From NCBI RefSeq assembly GCF_001640805.2, contig NC_066852.1, forward strand, positions 6,370,194 to 6,434,193: a stretch of 64,000 bases of DNA, read 5' to 3'. The translations under genes and the position numbers were made by a program. The DNA comes from Lates calcarifer (Eukaryota; Chordata; Actinopteri; Centropomidae). Under the pieces are notes generated by a model, which had not been told where the DNA came from, did not search any database, and worked only from the letters and a program-made list of their open reading frames with translations. Positions 25,165 to 37,325 of the stretch are shown here, in pieces (position 1 is the first letter of the stretch; every line of letters begins with the position of its first letter).

Positions 25165-25360
25165 AGCCCAAACAATTAGAGAAATGAGCTTGTGGCCAAA
25201 AGGTCTCTGGTTTGATTCCTCAGTGGGCCGACAGTACGGGCCTGTAAGTGGATGAGAAATGCACTTCTCTTCCTCAACATCTACTGTCAAAGTGCCCTTG
25301 AACAATGTTCGGTGGCCAACAACACAAGTGCTGGGCAGCTCCCAGGTCTATAATAAATCA
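25165..25360 (+). mobile_element. tRNA-derived SINE, 5'-truncated
   Basis: The tRNA-like head survives from the D-arm end: TTAGAGAAATGAGC, then an anticodon-arm-like TTGTGGCCAAAAGG, then GGTTTGATTCC (25211-25221), a near-perfect RNA polymerase III B box. It is followed by CAGTGGGCC. The tRNA-unrelated body ends with AAAGTGCCCTTGAACAA and GGGCAGCTCCCAGG, matching tails of fish SINEs as I recall them. This is the clearest SINE in the window. Confidence 0.65.
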
Positions 25361-25519
25361 AAAACTCTGCAATAAATGCATGACACTTGTTCTTGTAGAT
25401 TGCACATTAGTTTGTTTATTCGCAGAGTATCTCAGCAATCAAAAAGCAGGATGTCTCCGTCAGTTCTGTCTGCCCTGTGTCTCTCACTATTATGACTGAC
25501 AGATTTACAAACAGCGGGC

Positions 25520-25620
25520 TTTGAGTTGGCACAGTGGTAGCAGTTAGAGAGGCTGTTAGTGGAGGTAAGTGCCGTGGGCATGTACTCCTGTATCTGTGGC
25601 ATCATCCTGTATAAAAATAT
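25520..25620 (+). mobile_element. Possible SINE head fragment
   Basis: GTTGGCACAGTGGTAGCAG resembles a tRNA A-box region (TGGCNNAGTGG). The GAGGTAAGTG just after it is a perfect-looking donor, but the context suggests a repeat rather than an exon. Confidence 0.25.
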
Positions 25621-25762
25621 ACTATTACATCAAATGATTTAAAGGAGAGAGGATTTTACTGAAATTACCAGCTGTTTTTCATACTGTAATGAAATACACC
25701 ATCTATAACACAAGTGCAAAAAAGACACGCAGAGCAAAATGGCACACCCGCATGAACACAAT

Positions 25763-25783
25763 TACACACACACACACACACAT
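25763..25783. repeat. Short (AC)n
   Basis: About nine AC units. Confidence 0.85.
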
Positions 25784-25789
25784 CAAAAC

Positions 25790-27479
25790 ATGCCACTTTC
25801 ATACAGCAGTGGTGGTGTTTTGATGGCTGATAAGATTTGCTGTCATGAAAGGCAGCCAGTGGATAAGAGTGAAGAGTGCAGAGTCCAGTCTTGTGACTGC
25901 TCAGCAGCCTCAACATAATTTGCATTTGGCCATTTGAATGTCCTCTGGTTCTGTTGCAGACTAGTGCACATCACTCAACAGCAGCTCCCTGGACAATAGG
26001 CAGATGGCTTAGTCAAATCAAGCTACATCCAATACAGAGAATTCTTTGAGTTACAGCACGGGTGGTCAGACCACTCAAACAAAAGTAGTTTTTAAGTGCA
26101 ACTTTAAAGTTGGGCTATAAATGTGGAGGTTTTAGTTATCTATGGCAACAGAGGACAAGCTGAACTACCTTGAACATCTTGTATAAGTTCAGGTCAAATA
26201 ATTAAGCAGCTTAAATGCTCAACAAAAGAAAGGCTAAAAGGCAGACCCCCAGACACAGACAGTATTTGGAAGGCTTTTAAAAAGTTTAACTTTTCTCCAC
26301 ATTACTTTTTTGTTAGTCTAAGTTACAGCAGTTCTCTGAAAGGTAGTACATTAACTGAACTAACCTTTTTTTATTCCTCATATCACGACAGCCAAACAGG
26401 CTGCTGCTGGGAAGCTTTGTAAATTGCCCTTTTAGAACCTGAACTGAAGATGTACTCTGCCCTCCTTCCTGTAACTTGCAGCAAACTTCAGCCCCTGACC
26501 TTTTGCCTCCACACTGATTCAAAGTCCAATGAAGCAATAGGACATTTCAGGAAATGGAACACCTACGCAAAGGCCATTCAAAAAGCCTCCACAGCAAATT
26601 ACTGAAAAACATCCAAGTCTTTGAACTCTATCAAAACATATCTGACATGACGACACAGTGATGTGACAGGCTGCAACTGACCAACTTCAACCAGCTGCAT
26701 TTTGGTCTATAGACCAACCACACATCCCCCCAAAAACTTGAAGGGACCGGCCTGTGGTGTACGCAACAAGGCAAAACAAAATGACCATTAATGGGGATCA
26801 TTAACTAAGCCCTGAATCCAAAACATGGCTGTTTATAGCTCATTAAAAAGGCCAAATGTTACCTTGATACTGATTATGTTATGGACTTGTTGTAGCAACA
26901 ATGCTTTGTAACATTTTGAACTATGTTCATCTACACTGTATTTACTGTACATGCTCAGGGGTTAGCACCACTGTCACTGCCTCCCCCTGAGTGGTTATGC
27001 AATGTAAAATACAAAAACCACACTACAGGGAATATACAATATATGCAAGGCAGATTTAAGACTCTTTTTCAGACATTCATACAACTTAGAATCAACTTCA
27101 ACCACCAAAAAAATAAGAATGAAAAGCTCTCAGTGAAATATGTGTCCGGGCATCTATTAAGATTTCCCATTAAGTAGCCTACTGTATCCAGGACTAAGCT
27201 ATATTTCAGCACCTATTTATGACACAAGCTCAACATATAACTGCACTCACGTCCATTTAAAGGCCTTGAGGTTTACTTAAAACCCTTCGTGATCTTTGCA
27301 AGGAGCAGGACTTGCCAATAGTAATTTAAAGAACATTGCAACTGTGAAGTGTTTCCCATTGGTGGTGCTAACACTGCTTCTGTTATGAGTCAATGTGATG
27401 AACTACATTAACTGTACTAACGTTACATTACAACTCCTATGACTCTGACAGCCACATAGCGAGTATTATTATTCAATTC
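25790..27479. other. Unannotated unique sequence
   Basis: CpG-poor, short frames only, no repeat recognised. It forms a low-CpG contrast to the promoter-like segment that follows. Confidence 0.55.
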
Positions 27480-28400
27480 TCCGCGGAGTGTCAACATCCA
27501 TTCAGTGTTCGTACGGTCAGTAGTAGCAGACTATGACAGTGGCGTTAAAGAAGCGGAAAATACACTTAGAAAATAAGCAGGACGGTTTCATCTGATTCAG
27601 CTGCGGTCGCTCCGTAGGGATAAATGAACATTGGCAAATTGGCCACATTTACACAGAAAATACCTCTATCCTAGGCCTAATTTCCTGGTCATAATTTAGC
27701 CAGGAAATGGAGACAGTGGCTGTTATTACTAGAAGACTTCGTGGGTTTAATCAGGAGCCTATAACACCGCACACAGACAGGTTTATTCCCCACTTCTTCT
27801 TTATGCAGCGTTTTCAGCGCTATATCCATATGCGCCTCTGCTCGCCTTACGACACACAAACAGCCTTCCTATGCTCGAAAAAACGCGCTATTATCTGGCA
27901 CAATCCTCGACACCGCGTTCCGTAGGCCTGTATAACACACCCGTGGATTTTTCACCCCCAGTGGTAATAATAATAATAATTCCCCGGATATGACAGTGCG
28001 TTTATCTATAGCACACAGATCTCCTACCTGCGTTGTCCACCCCACAGTCAGCCGGAGAGGCGCATCGTTATTATTCGACAGGAGGAGGAAAATCCATTGA
28101 AAACGGTCGCATCTGTCTTGACACTTTCAGGCAGGAAACGGAGGTGGCGAGGCAGGCTTTTAAAAAAAATCACAATTTTAGTCCGAAAAAATGCCTCGTA
28201 TGTTGGTGCTACGACTGTGAGCGAGCCGAGGTGCGTAGCGTGTAGTCTGTGTGAATTGTTTATTCTCGGAGTCTCCTCGCTGTGGAGAAGTGAGCGGAGA
28301 CAGCCACACTCCTCCTCCTCTGCTGCCGCTGACACCACCCTTAAAGGAACAAGCCTCCACTCTGCTGCTGCCCACACACCCCCACTGCCAATACAAAAAC
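27480..28400 (-). promoter_or_regulatory. CpG-rich promoter-like segment
   Basis: CpG dinucleotides are common here (CCGCGG, GTACGG, GAAGCGG, GGTCGCTCCG, CGACACCGCG, GCCGGAGAGGCGC, GAGCGAGCCGAGG), in contrast to the CpG-poor DNA on either side. The densest part covers the proposed minus-strand first exon and continues into its first intron, a common arrangement for CpG-associated promoters. No TATA box is obvious. The AAT/ATT palindrome at 28419-28454 lies just upstream of the inferred start. Direction is inferred from the donor at 28028, and a bidirectional promoter is possible. Confidence 0.4.
28028..28385 (-). other. Candidate non-coding first exon (5' UTR) on the minus strand
   Basis: Read on the minus strand, this CpG-rich segment ends GGACAACGCAG followed by GTAGGA, a good donor (exon end at plus 28028). 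It has no long frame but does have short upstream ORFs. One is MRPFSMDFPPPVE then stop (ATG near plus 28110); another is MRLSG then stop, just before the donor. This is the usual make-up of a vertebrate 5' UTR exon whose coding start lies in a later exon. The next exon would lie at lower coordinates, and I could not find it. The start at about 28385 is a guess from where CpG density falls. Confidence 0.4.
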
Positions 28401-28418
28401 ATGTCATAATAATAATCA

Positions 28419-28454
28419 TAATAATAATAATAATAATTATTATTATTATTATTA
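28419..28454. repeat. Perfect 36-nt AAT/ATT palindrome
   Basis: (AAT)n runs directly into (ATT)n with the centre between 28436 and 28437, giving 18-bp perfectly complementary arms. Imperfect AATCAT-type strings on both sides extend the symmetry. It can extrude as a cruciform or be an easily unwound element upstream of the CpG-rich promoter. Confidence 0.85.
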
Positions 28455-29699
28455 GAATAATCATAGCATCATACACATGCTATACTTTTTTGTTAGTGTT
28501 TTGTTTTTATTTCCCATACCTAACTATACATTTTAGATGTAACTCAGTTGTTTTCTATTGCTCAGCAGGGACAGTCCTATTGGTCTTGAAACGTGCCAGT
28601 AACATTAATAGGTACAGCAGTATCAGTTACAGTATCACTAGTAGTCTGTAAACTACTGGATTTGAGGAATTTAGTAAAAACATTCTCCAACAAGTTCTTT
28701 ATGGTGAATACCAGAAGGACAGACAGTCAAAGAGCAATTTCAGAAGTTCTTGGACTTAAAGAAGGACTTAAAAGGCCACTCCACTGATTCTACACATACA
28801 GTTTAATATACAGTCATGGGGAGCACCACTGAGCTTGTGAAAATAATGTCTTGTGTGGCTCTGGAAAAGCTTTCAAAAAGCTGAAAAATAACCCTGATGA
28901 TGATGTCATCAGACTACTTTTTTTTTTTTTTAACTGAAATCCTTGTAGACAGTCATTTTCCAGGTAGACAAAGTGCAATGAAAATGCTTAGAAGTTGCAT
29001 TATGGGAAATGTAACACCCAGTGTTTTTGGAGCTTCATCCACAGTAAGGAGTGAAAATCAGATTATCTCGTCCTCAACCACATGTATTTTCACCTAATAT
29101 GCAGCTCTTACAAGTCCTCAAAAGTTAGGGAGGTGCAGTAATACATCGCCACAGTGTCTCTTTAAGGCTTCACTTTTTTTAGGATCTGCTCATATAAAGA
29201 ATTTACTGTAACCTGAAGATTAATGTCATAAACATAAATGTAATGGAGATGAATCCTAAACTCTCTTTTTGTTAATTTCTGAAATAAAGATTCTTCCTCA
29301 TTGTTTGGTCAACATAAAACTTAATGGTGAAGAGAATTTACATTGTTTATTATACACAGTCAGAGGCTTTGCACATCACCTCCACGTGTTTTGTTTTATA
29401 ATGAATAGTGAACTACCAATTAATAGGAGGACTGAAGTCAAAAACCTTAATGGAAACTACACAATAATTCTTGAACCTATCTCCCTCATAACAAAAGTGG
29501 GTTAATAAAATGGCCTTTCACTTAAATGCAGAATTAAGTAAGAAGTGCCCCAACCAACCTTTTAGTCAGCATCTCTAAACAAATCATTAGGCCTATCCTT
29601 GGACGAGGTCCAAATATGAGAGTTAAAAGAATATATCTGCCACAGTAGTGGAGATTTACTACCTGCCTCAGCACACAGAGACCAAGTGGAGAAAATGAA

Positions 29700-29790
29700 C
29701 AACATAAACGACATCGAGGTGCCCTTGAACAAGACAGTGAAGCAGCTCCCAGGTGTGAACCTGTGTCACCAAAGTGTGAAGCAGAGTGTC
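29700..29790 (+). mobile_element. SINE tail fragment
   Basis: CGAGGTGCCCTTGAACAAGA, CAGCTCCCAGGTGTGAAC and a following GTGTCACC match the 3' body seen in the SINE at 25.2 kb and the fragment at 60.5 kb. No tRNA head is visible. Confidence 0.45.
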
Positions 29791-30125
29791 GTTCACAAAA
29801 AGCAGATGTACTCATGGAAACTTCTTAAATGAATTCAAATCATCATGAAGAAATAGTTTTCACATTAAAAGTAAATCTGAACTAAGGTTTGTGCTCCAAA
29901 TGCTCCCAAATAACTTTTTCCTTTTCTTTCTTTTCTGACATCTTGTGCTAATCTGTGCTATCAGGTCCACTGGCCTGCAGTCAGTCATCTCAACATGGCC
30001 TTGAACATAATGTCTCTAAGGACCTGAGGAACATCAGTGTTCTCATGAATAAGAACACAACAACATAACCTACTTCTACCCATCCCCTGTCTGTGTTTCC
30101 TTTTTCAAATGCAGAATGGGGTGTA

Positions 30126-30156
30126 GTGTGTGTGTGTGTGTGTGCGTGTGTGGGGG
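30126..30156. repeat. (TG)n microsatellite
   Basis: About twelve TG units with one TGCG step, running into GGGGG. Confidence 0.9.
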
Positions 30157-32854
30157 TTGGCTCCTCCTCCTCCCTCTGCTCTGCTATCACATCACGCTGT
30201 GTTATTGGCCACTTGTATTCAGCCAGTTGGATACTGTGCCTCCTAACCTGCTGTAACCCCACCGTGGTGTTTAAACAGTAATTCAGTTCATTGCCAGTAG
30301 TATAAACAGAGGTGGCACTCAACATGTCATTCAGGTAAATTGGATAGTTTTCTTTTACAAGGCTGTTGTTCACAATAGGTGTTACCTGCAATTTGCATTT
30401 TGAGTACAACAGCAGTTAAAAGTCTGATCAAAGTCCTCGCCAAAGTGCTATTCATAAAAAGTTGATGTTGCTGTGTTTATTGTTGTTGTCTGATTGCACC
30501 ACGAGTGCTGCTCAGGACATTATTTTTGTGTTTGGCTGTTAACATCAACCGTAAGTTCGATGTGCAGACTGGCCCAGTAATTTGCATGGTATCTCACCTT
30601 GTAACCTCTGAACTGGAGTGACCTTTCATCTTTGAACTCTGACCCTGAATGCCACATAAATGGAGATACAATATCCTCCCTTTCATTCCTTCCCCCAACC
30701 AGAACACGTTGAACTTTGCCCTCAAAGCTTTTCACAGAAATGTGGTTCAGGAAACTCTCTCCTTTGACCTGAAGTATGAGGACAGATTGTGGCTAACAAA
30801 AAAAGTCTGAGGCCTTTTTGAAAACATTTTGTCATGATTTTATTTATGTGTGTGATTTAACACATTCTGTCAGGGACTGGGGAAAAGAAGGCTGGATACA
30901 GATGTTAACAGGCTGGTTGCAGTGTTTGGCTTGATACAGCTGTGGCCCGGAACAAAAGAAGTGAAGAAAATGGAAAAAGTGTGGCGCATTATAAAAGGCA
31001 AGGTTAACAAGCGTTAAAACATCATTAGTAGATGGACTTTGATGTTTTACTAGACTGACTTTTTACAATCTTGTTAACACAGTGTCGTATTAAGTGTGTA
31101 AAACAGTGGGATTTCAGCAACAGAATTTAAGCAAAATGATCAAACCCACTGAGAGTACAGGGAAATGAGAATTTCAAATTTCAGGTGTTTTTCTTAAACA
31201 ACAGACAAAGGAGGACAAGTGAAAGACATAACAGAAGGCTTTACAAAAAAAACAAGTCATATCCTCATGTAGAATACTGTTGCTCTAATTAAACAACTGC
31301 AGACTTTTGCTAATTAAAATACAACTGATTTGTAAAGAAGCACCAAAAAACTAAAAGCTGAAATACTTCAACTGGCAAACACATTTTCACGTGACAGATT
31401 CCTATCAGTATAATGTTGTAATATAGCCAATTCATCTGTGATTCACCTTTCGTGTCAGCATGAGTTCACAGAGCGGTTACTGGGGCAGATTATCATTCAA
31501 ATCTTTGGATGGGATATGCAGATTTGATTTGTTCCTCCATCCAGGAATAAAGTAATCTGACCCCAGCCCGCTTTAAAATGAGCCCTCTATACATGCATAC
31601 TGTACTCCACTATTTCAAGCTAAAGAAAAAAAAAAAATAGATGGAAAACATATGAATGCGTGGGCAAAGGTCAGCTCTGCAGCGGTGTTCTCCTGGCCCA
31701 GCAGTGCAAACAAAGGAGAGTTTAGATTCAGACGCCTGATTGTCTCAGAGGGAGGGAGCTGCAGTGTCAGGAGACATTAACCCTGCACCTTTGACCTCTG
31801 CTCCCCAGCTTCAGCCGCAGCGTCTCCCAAGGTTTGGAGTGAGGGAAGGCCCTCTTGAGGAGGAGGCAGGTGCGAGCTGCAGTGGGAGGGCCCACTGGAA
31901 GTCACACCATACTGTAACCTTTGAACTGGAATGAGTACGGGGTGGTTGTGACATTCCCCACGTATACAGCTGCAGGGAAGGTTCTACTAAAAACCATATG
32001 ACACAGCAAAACCTGCCCACAGAGAGACAGATGAGGCGTATTTGCATTCTTCTGTTGGTTTGCTTGAATAAAAGCCTGCAGAGGCCACATGTTTAATTCA
32101 CCAAGGCAAATAAAGGAATGAGCAGGTAAATCTACAGTAACGTTTCATGATAGAATCTCCGATTTACCTTGTAACTTCAATGTATGAATCAGGTACTGAG
32201 TGGTTCCAACTGATACTTAAGTGTAGGTACAGTAAATACCCAGTGGTTACTGTCTTGTTCTCCATAGCTTTGTTGTCTTTCACTCTACCTACATGAATAT
32301 CAGTTGGAAGCGTTCTGTGTTTTGTTGGTACCTGATTCATACACTGAAATCAGACTGTAAATCATGGGCTATATTATAAAGTGATACCAAATCTACATTG
32401 ACTTGTTAAAGTAATTTTGATAAAGTCAGTGCATGAACATTCTGAACACTGAACATTGTCATGAAAGGGACATCCTCAGCACTGGCCTTGATGATGAGGG
32501 GATTATTCATTAACGAGGGAAACTGTCTTTATTGGTGCAACAAACTATGGATGAAGAAGAAAATCCATGACCTCTGTTCAAAATAAACAGACAAGAGTGA
32601 TTATGAGTGGATTATGGCAGACATGCTAAACAGCCATCTCAGTCGTCTCAGTAAATATTCCACTTTTGTCCTTGAAGTGTGTCAGGGAGATGAAACTGTG
32701 TCTGATAGACAAGATAGATAATTCCAGTGCAACGCAGCATTGCGCTAAGAGAGGAGATATATGAAAGTCACAGCTGCCACTGTCAGAAAAGGTGTGCCAA
32801 AGTACTGAATATGACGACCCTCATCTCTCCCTTTTCACATTATTTTCTTATCAG

Positions 32855-32915
32855 GCTCGCAATAAGTACATTCTGCAAGCTATTTAAATTTGCACTGCAG
32901 AGAAAAGTGTTCCAG
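32855..32915 (+). other. Candidate 61-bp cassette exon
   Basis: The acceptor is a pyrimidine-rich run ending TATTTTCTTATCAG (to 32854). The donor is CAG followed by GTAAGC (from 32916). The 61 nt between them are open only in the frame that skips one base, reading LAISTFCKLFKFALQRKVFQ; the other two frames contain TAA. The length is not divisible by three, so inclusion in a coding transcript would shift frame. That fits a poison or non-coding exon better than a coding cassette. Both sites look good, but pairs like this can occur by chance. Confidence 0.25.
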
Positions 32916-34030
32916 GTAAGCAACATTATATCTGACTGAGGTCATCATGGGACGTTGAGAAATGTCTTCTGGGGTACTGACGCTCAGACAGTTGATACTA
33001 CGGTCACTGTCCAGGTATGTCAGTGTTATTTAGTGCAGCAGCTCCGTGTTGAGTTTCCCTGGAGAGCCAATGAGCTGACTGAAAGGATCCACACTCGGTG
33101 CAGCGCTCTGCGAAGGGATATCATGATGTTAGCCTCACAATAGGGATGGTGTCTGCTTTCCCATTCAACTGTTTCCCCAGTCTGCTACTGGTGCAGAGAA
33201 AAATAGGCTTCATAAACACCTATGGTTTCAAAAAAAAAAGGAGGAGAAGAAGAAGAAAAAAATCTCCAAGGCCATCCTGCCTGGAGCTGTTTTGTTAAGG
33301 TGTGACTATGAAATGGCAGAAATGTTATTCAATAGCCTACATGACCCGAGCTCACACGGCATGTAAAGTTTAGAGGTGAAGTAGCTCGTTTGCTCCAAAA
33401 AGGACATCCTCACTTATCAAAATCACTGTTCATTTCATCATTTTGCCTTCACCAAAGCAAACGTTCTGCCAGGGAATCAATTGTGTGGCTGCTGACAGCA
33501 GTGGGAATGTTTACATCTCCCTACGCCTGTCCTCATATCTAATGCTTAACCCATACTCACTAGCTCTGAAATAGAAAAATCAAGAGGAATTTTGGAGTTG
33601 TTTTTGGATAACTGTCAAAGTATGGGAAAACAGGTCACTGCGTAAGCGTGGCTGCCTCTGTGTGAGAGCGCAGCATTTATGTGTATACGTGCGTGAGTGT
33701 GTGTGTGTGTGTGAGAGAGACAGAGACAGTTCACGCGTGTGAATAGGAACACAGGCAAGACTAGGCCGGCTCCTGTGTGGGTGAGTTGCCTCACGTCCCC
33801 CTGTACATGCACTGGCCCTGCATCTTGTTGACCTAGTTGGTGCTCTTTGACTAATCCCTGACGATTCTGCGGGTGGTCTGGGAGGAGCTCTCCTCCAGTT
33901 TCCTCTGCATTTGAATATCAGATGGCAAAGGCGGGGCCTTGTGGAAAAAAAAGCATCTCTGAACTGCCAAGGGATTTGACTGGAGCGCCTGCCAACACAA
34001 CACGCAATGTTTTTTTAGTGCTCCCTGCAC

Positions 34031-34065
<35 letters not shown>
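34031..34065. repeat. (CT)n microsatellite
   Basis: About 17 CT units after CACCTC. Confidence 0.95.
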
Positions 34066-34070
<5 letters not shown>

Positions 34071-35007
34071 GCATGCTATCATGGGTCTTCTTCTTTCATC
34101 CACTTGTCAGACATAAAAGGCACCCATATTTCTTGCCCATATTGACCCACTAGTTCAAAGTGACACTGATACTTTCATTGTGTTTGTGTGCGCAAGAGTG
34201 TGTATGTGTGTTTTCTGAGTGATTAGAGGTCCAGTTGTAGTCTTGATCATGTATCCATCCACACTATTCAGCTATCAGTGCTGGTCTCTCAGCTTACACA
34301 TGTAACAATAGTTTTCCCACTGACACACAGCTGACATGCTGTCTTCTTGTACAAGGTTTTATTACTTATGTTGGGGTTATCCAATTACTCTTTCACCTTG
34401 TGGTTTATGGCTCCTCTAACACACGCTTTCACCCAGTATGGTCCATTTGCAAGCAAAATGAGTCACAGATATGCTGTTACTGCATATACTGCCACTTTTC
34501 TGTAAAACAGCTTCAGAATGATGTTAGGCTGGGAGCGAAAGTGTATAAACAAACCTCACTTTGAAGGCAGTACCAAATGTCCCCCATTGTTTTTTTTTGT
34601 ATGATTGTGGACATATGACGTGCATGATTGTTTAACATGTGTGTGACAGCAGAGTAACGACTAATCCTTAGTCAAAGCTGCTGTGTTGATGTTGGTTTTG
34701 CACTGGACGAGCTGCTTTGTTTGACTGAGGCTTTACTGGGAGGACACAGCAGGGGCTGAGCTAAAGAGTCAAATATCAGGGACAGAGGCACCTTACTGTC
34801 CCTGCTGCACTCTCACACACATACACACACACACACAGATGGTGGTGAGCGAGGACAGTGAAAACACAGCTCAGTGTCCCTGGGCTCTCGTCCTTCCTCC
34901 ACCCATCCACCACCAGCCATTCCCACGGGGCCGTTAACATCCTATTGACCCTGCTCACTCATTATCAGATCAGCATGGAACACACTGGGGCACTTTAACC
35001 CACCCTG

Positions 35008-35009
<2 letters not shown>

Positions 35010-35044
<35 letters not shown>
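35010..35044. repeat. (AC)n microsatellite
   Basis: About 17 AC units, with shorter CA runs continuing to about 35085. Confidence 0.95.
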
Positions 35045-35047
<3 letters not shown>

Positions 35048-37291
35048 CTCAATCCACACACACACACACATGCAGGCACACACACACTGGCTGCAGATTA
35101 CTCTGCTCTCTGAACAGTATTTTGGCTCACTGCTTCATAGCAACCCTACCCTCAAACCCACAGTAGGCCACTAAGCTAGTTCTAGCCATCACTCTTCAGT
35201 GTTATTGTGTTTCAACAGCGAGCTCCACCAGGAGCTCAACGCCCACTGGTACATCTCCTCCACAGATGCTGGCGGGTCCCGTGGGATGGCCACAGCTTCC
35301 CAGCATCCCCCTGCTGATTGTCACTAAATGTGTTGACATAAATGTAGTGTGGCTACTAATGAGCTGCCAACCAACAACCACTGTCAGCTCCTTAAGTCCT
35401 GTCAATATAAGACAGAGGCTGATTTTAGCTCATTATACTAAGATGTCTAACAATAGATCAAAGCATGAAGCTCACACTATTCATTTGAAGGCCAAATCAT
35501 CAGCCAGGAAAATGTCTTACAGACATTAGAATGCAGCGTGGACATGTGTAGTCTGTGACGGCCCTCTTCCAGCAATTGAAATTCATGACAGGTGCGCGGT
35601 AGTGTGATACTCATGTAGGCACAAAGCCTGCACATCTAATGTTTATTGATAGCAAAGCCTACATAGGCTGTTATTATTTCAAGGCAGTATGGGAAGGCTT
35701 AGTTTCAGTGTCTGCATGTGTGTGCGCGTGTGTCACCCGTGTGTATGTGTACACGGCCTCAGTGTTTGTTTGTGTCACACAAAAAACAGATTAGTGAAAA
35801 CACTGAGGTAAAATAAGCAGCCTGACCTTGCTCTGAAACTGAAAGGCAATCCTCTGAATGATCCGCGGGTCAGTAGCTTTGTCCTTCAGACAGTTAAAGT
35901 CTATCCTTCTCATCCCCTCCCTCCCCCCTGCCTGTCTCACTGTTTCCTCCTGTCCCTCTGTCTCTCTTTGCCTTTCTTCTACAGTAGCTGTATTCACATT
36001 AAATCCCTCTTTTTTTGCACCTTGGGTAAAACTTATTCTCCTTTATTCTCCATTGCTGCAAAACTGTCTGTCTTAATGTGGCACACTCACAAATTCACGC
36101 TCACACACGAATCGTATTCAGAACTCTTGATACGCATGTCATCTTTTCCATGTCTGGTCTTTGAACACGGCTGTTTGTGTTATTTCAAGACGTGATTGTT
36201 CCCCATGACAAGCAGTGATGGCACTGATGTGTCTGATCTGCCGCTACGCCTCAAAGGCAGACGAGCACGACGCAAAGGCGGCAGCAGATACTACCAGCCA
36301 TATTAAAGACTTCCCCCGCAAAGTCTTTGAGCTGTGAAATGTTTGACGCTTTAACGAGTGTAACCAACGCGGGTTGCCAGGTGAGCACTGGCAACCCACC
36401 CTCTCCCCACCTCCACCCCAACTCTTCATGTATAGGATGCTTCAAGATGCTGCATTCACTGGAAATCACAAGTGTGTCAGCAAGTTCCAGATGTCAGTTA
36501 TGCAATGTCTAATTACAGCAAGAAGTGTGTTTTGATGTGTTACTTAGAAAGCGGGTGTATTTCTGTGTGTGCCTGCATGTACACATATGCATGCTTAAGT
36601 GTCAGCTCATTGGAGATTATGTATATGTTAAGTTTGCTGTAAATGGTCTCAAACAACAGTAGTACATCATTTGTGGTATGGTTGAATATGTTTGTTCACT
36701 GCCAAACATTCACAAGTCATTGGGTCTCTTGCAAGAACCAGCTGTCTGAACAGATTTAGTCTTAACTGGCACATATGAGTAATTTAAGACTGTGGCATTC
36801 ACCAATTTTCTCATACTTAGGAACTAAACTCGTGAGTGGTCCAGACTGCTCTTTGAGTAATGAACAGATGGACTTTTCTTTGTCACAGGGGGAAACACAC
36901 TTGTTAATATTCTGTCCATCATACCATCATACATATCAGTCATGGACAGCTTTGCTTTAGCCTAAACCATTCCCTCTTTGTTAATGTCGCATCATTGACA
37001 GATGTATCATTAACATTTAATAATTGTTTTTGGATCATCTAGACTTGAAGCTCAAGCAGTGCAAAAATCTTTTTACTCTTGTATGACATTTTTGTGAATG
37101 AACCCTTCTCACAAAGCACAAGCAGTTTTAGAGGTGCCGATTATGCTAATGATTAGACTTCAAACACACACCTCATGAACAGGTGGTATTCTTCAGTCTG
37201 GAAGGAGTGATCTGCCACATCTTTGTGCAGTTAAGAGAATTTGGTGAATCTGATCTGAAACAATCATGAACAAGCTCCACAGAAAAAAATC

Positions 37292-37325
37292 TGCTTTTAA
37301 AGTGCATTCTTTCACTTTAAAAGCA
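37292..37325. repeat. Perfect 13-bp hairpin with 8-nt loop
   Basis: Arms TGCTTTTAAAGTG (37292-37304) and CACTTTAAAAGCA (37313-37325) are exact reverse complements. The stem is too short for a microRNA precursor. Confidence 0.85.

Larger units (their letters stand above)
28460..32850. other. Mostly unique sequence
   Basis: Apart from the SINE tail at 29.7 kb and the TG repeat at 30.1 kb, only a 22-nt motif shared by 30600-30621 and 31913-31934 stood out (TGTAACCTCTGAACTGGAGT and a 2-mismatch copy). Confidence 0.5.
32920..37290. other. Unannotated sequence with microsatellites
   Basis: CAG|GTATGT at about 33015 is a donor-like string without a good acceptor. A purine stretch lies at 33228-33262. 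Otherwise unique. Confidence 0.5.

Noticed and set aside
25545..25567. GAG|GTAAGT perfect donor string
   Set aside because: It lies in a probable SINE-like head, and the nearest upstream AG lacks a pyrimidine tract.
28097..28651. 184-codon plus-strand open frame, the longest in the window
   Set aside because: It runs through the AAT/ATT palindrome (poly-Ile) and is antisense to the better-supported minus-strand 5' exon. No domain, start context or splice site supports it.
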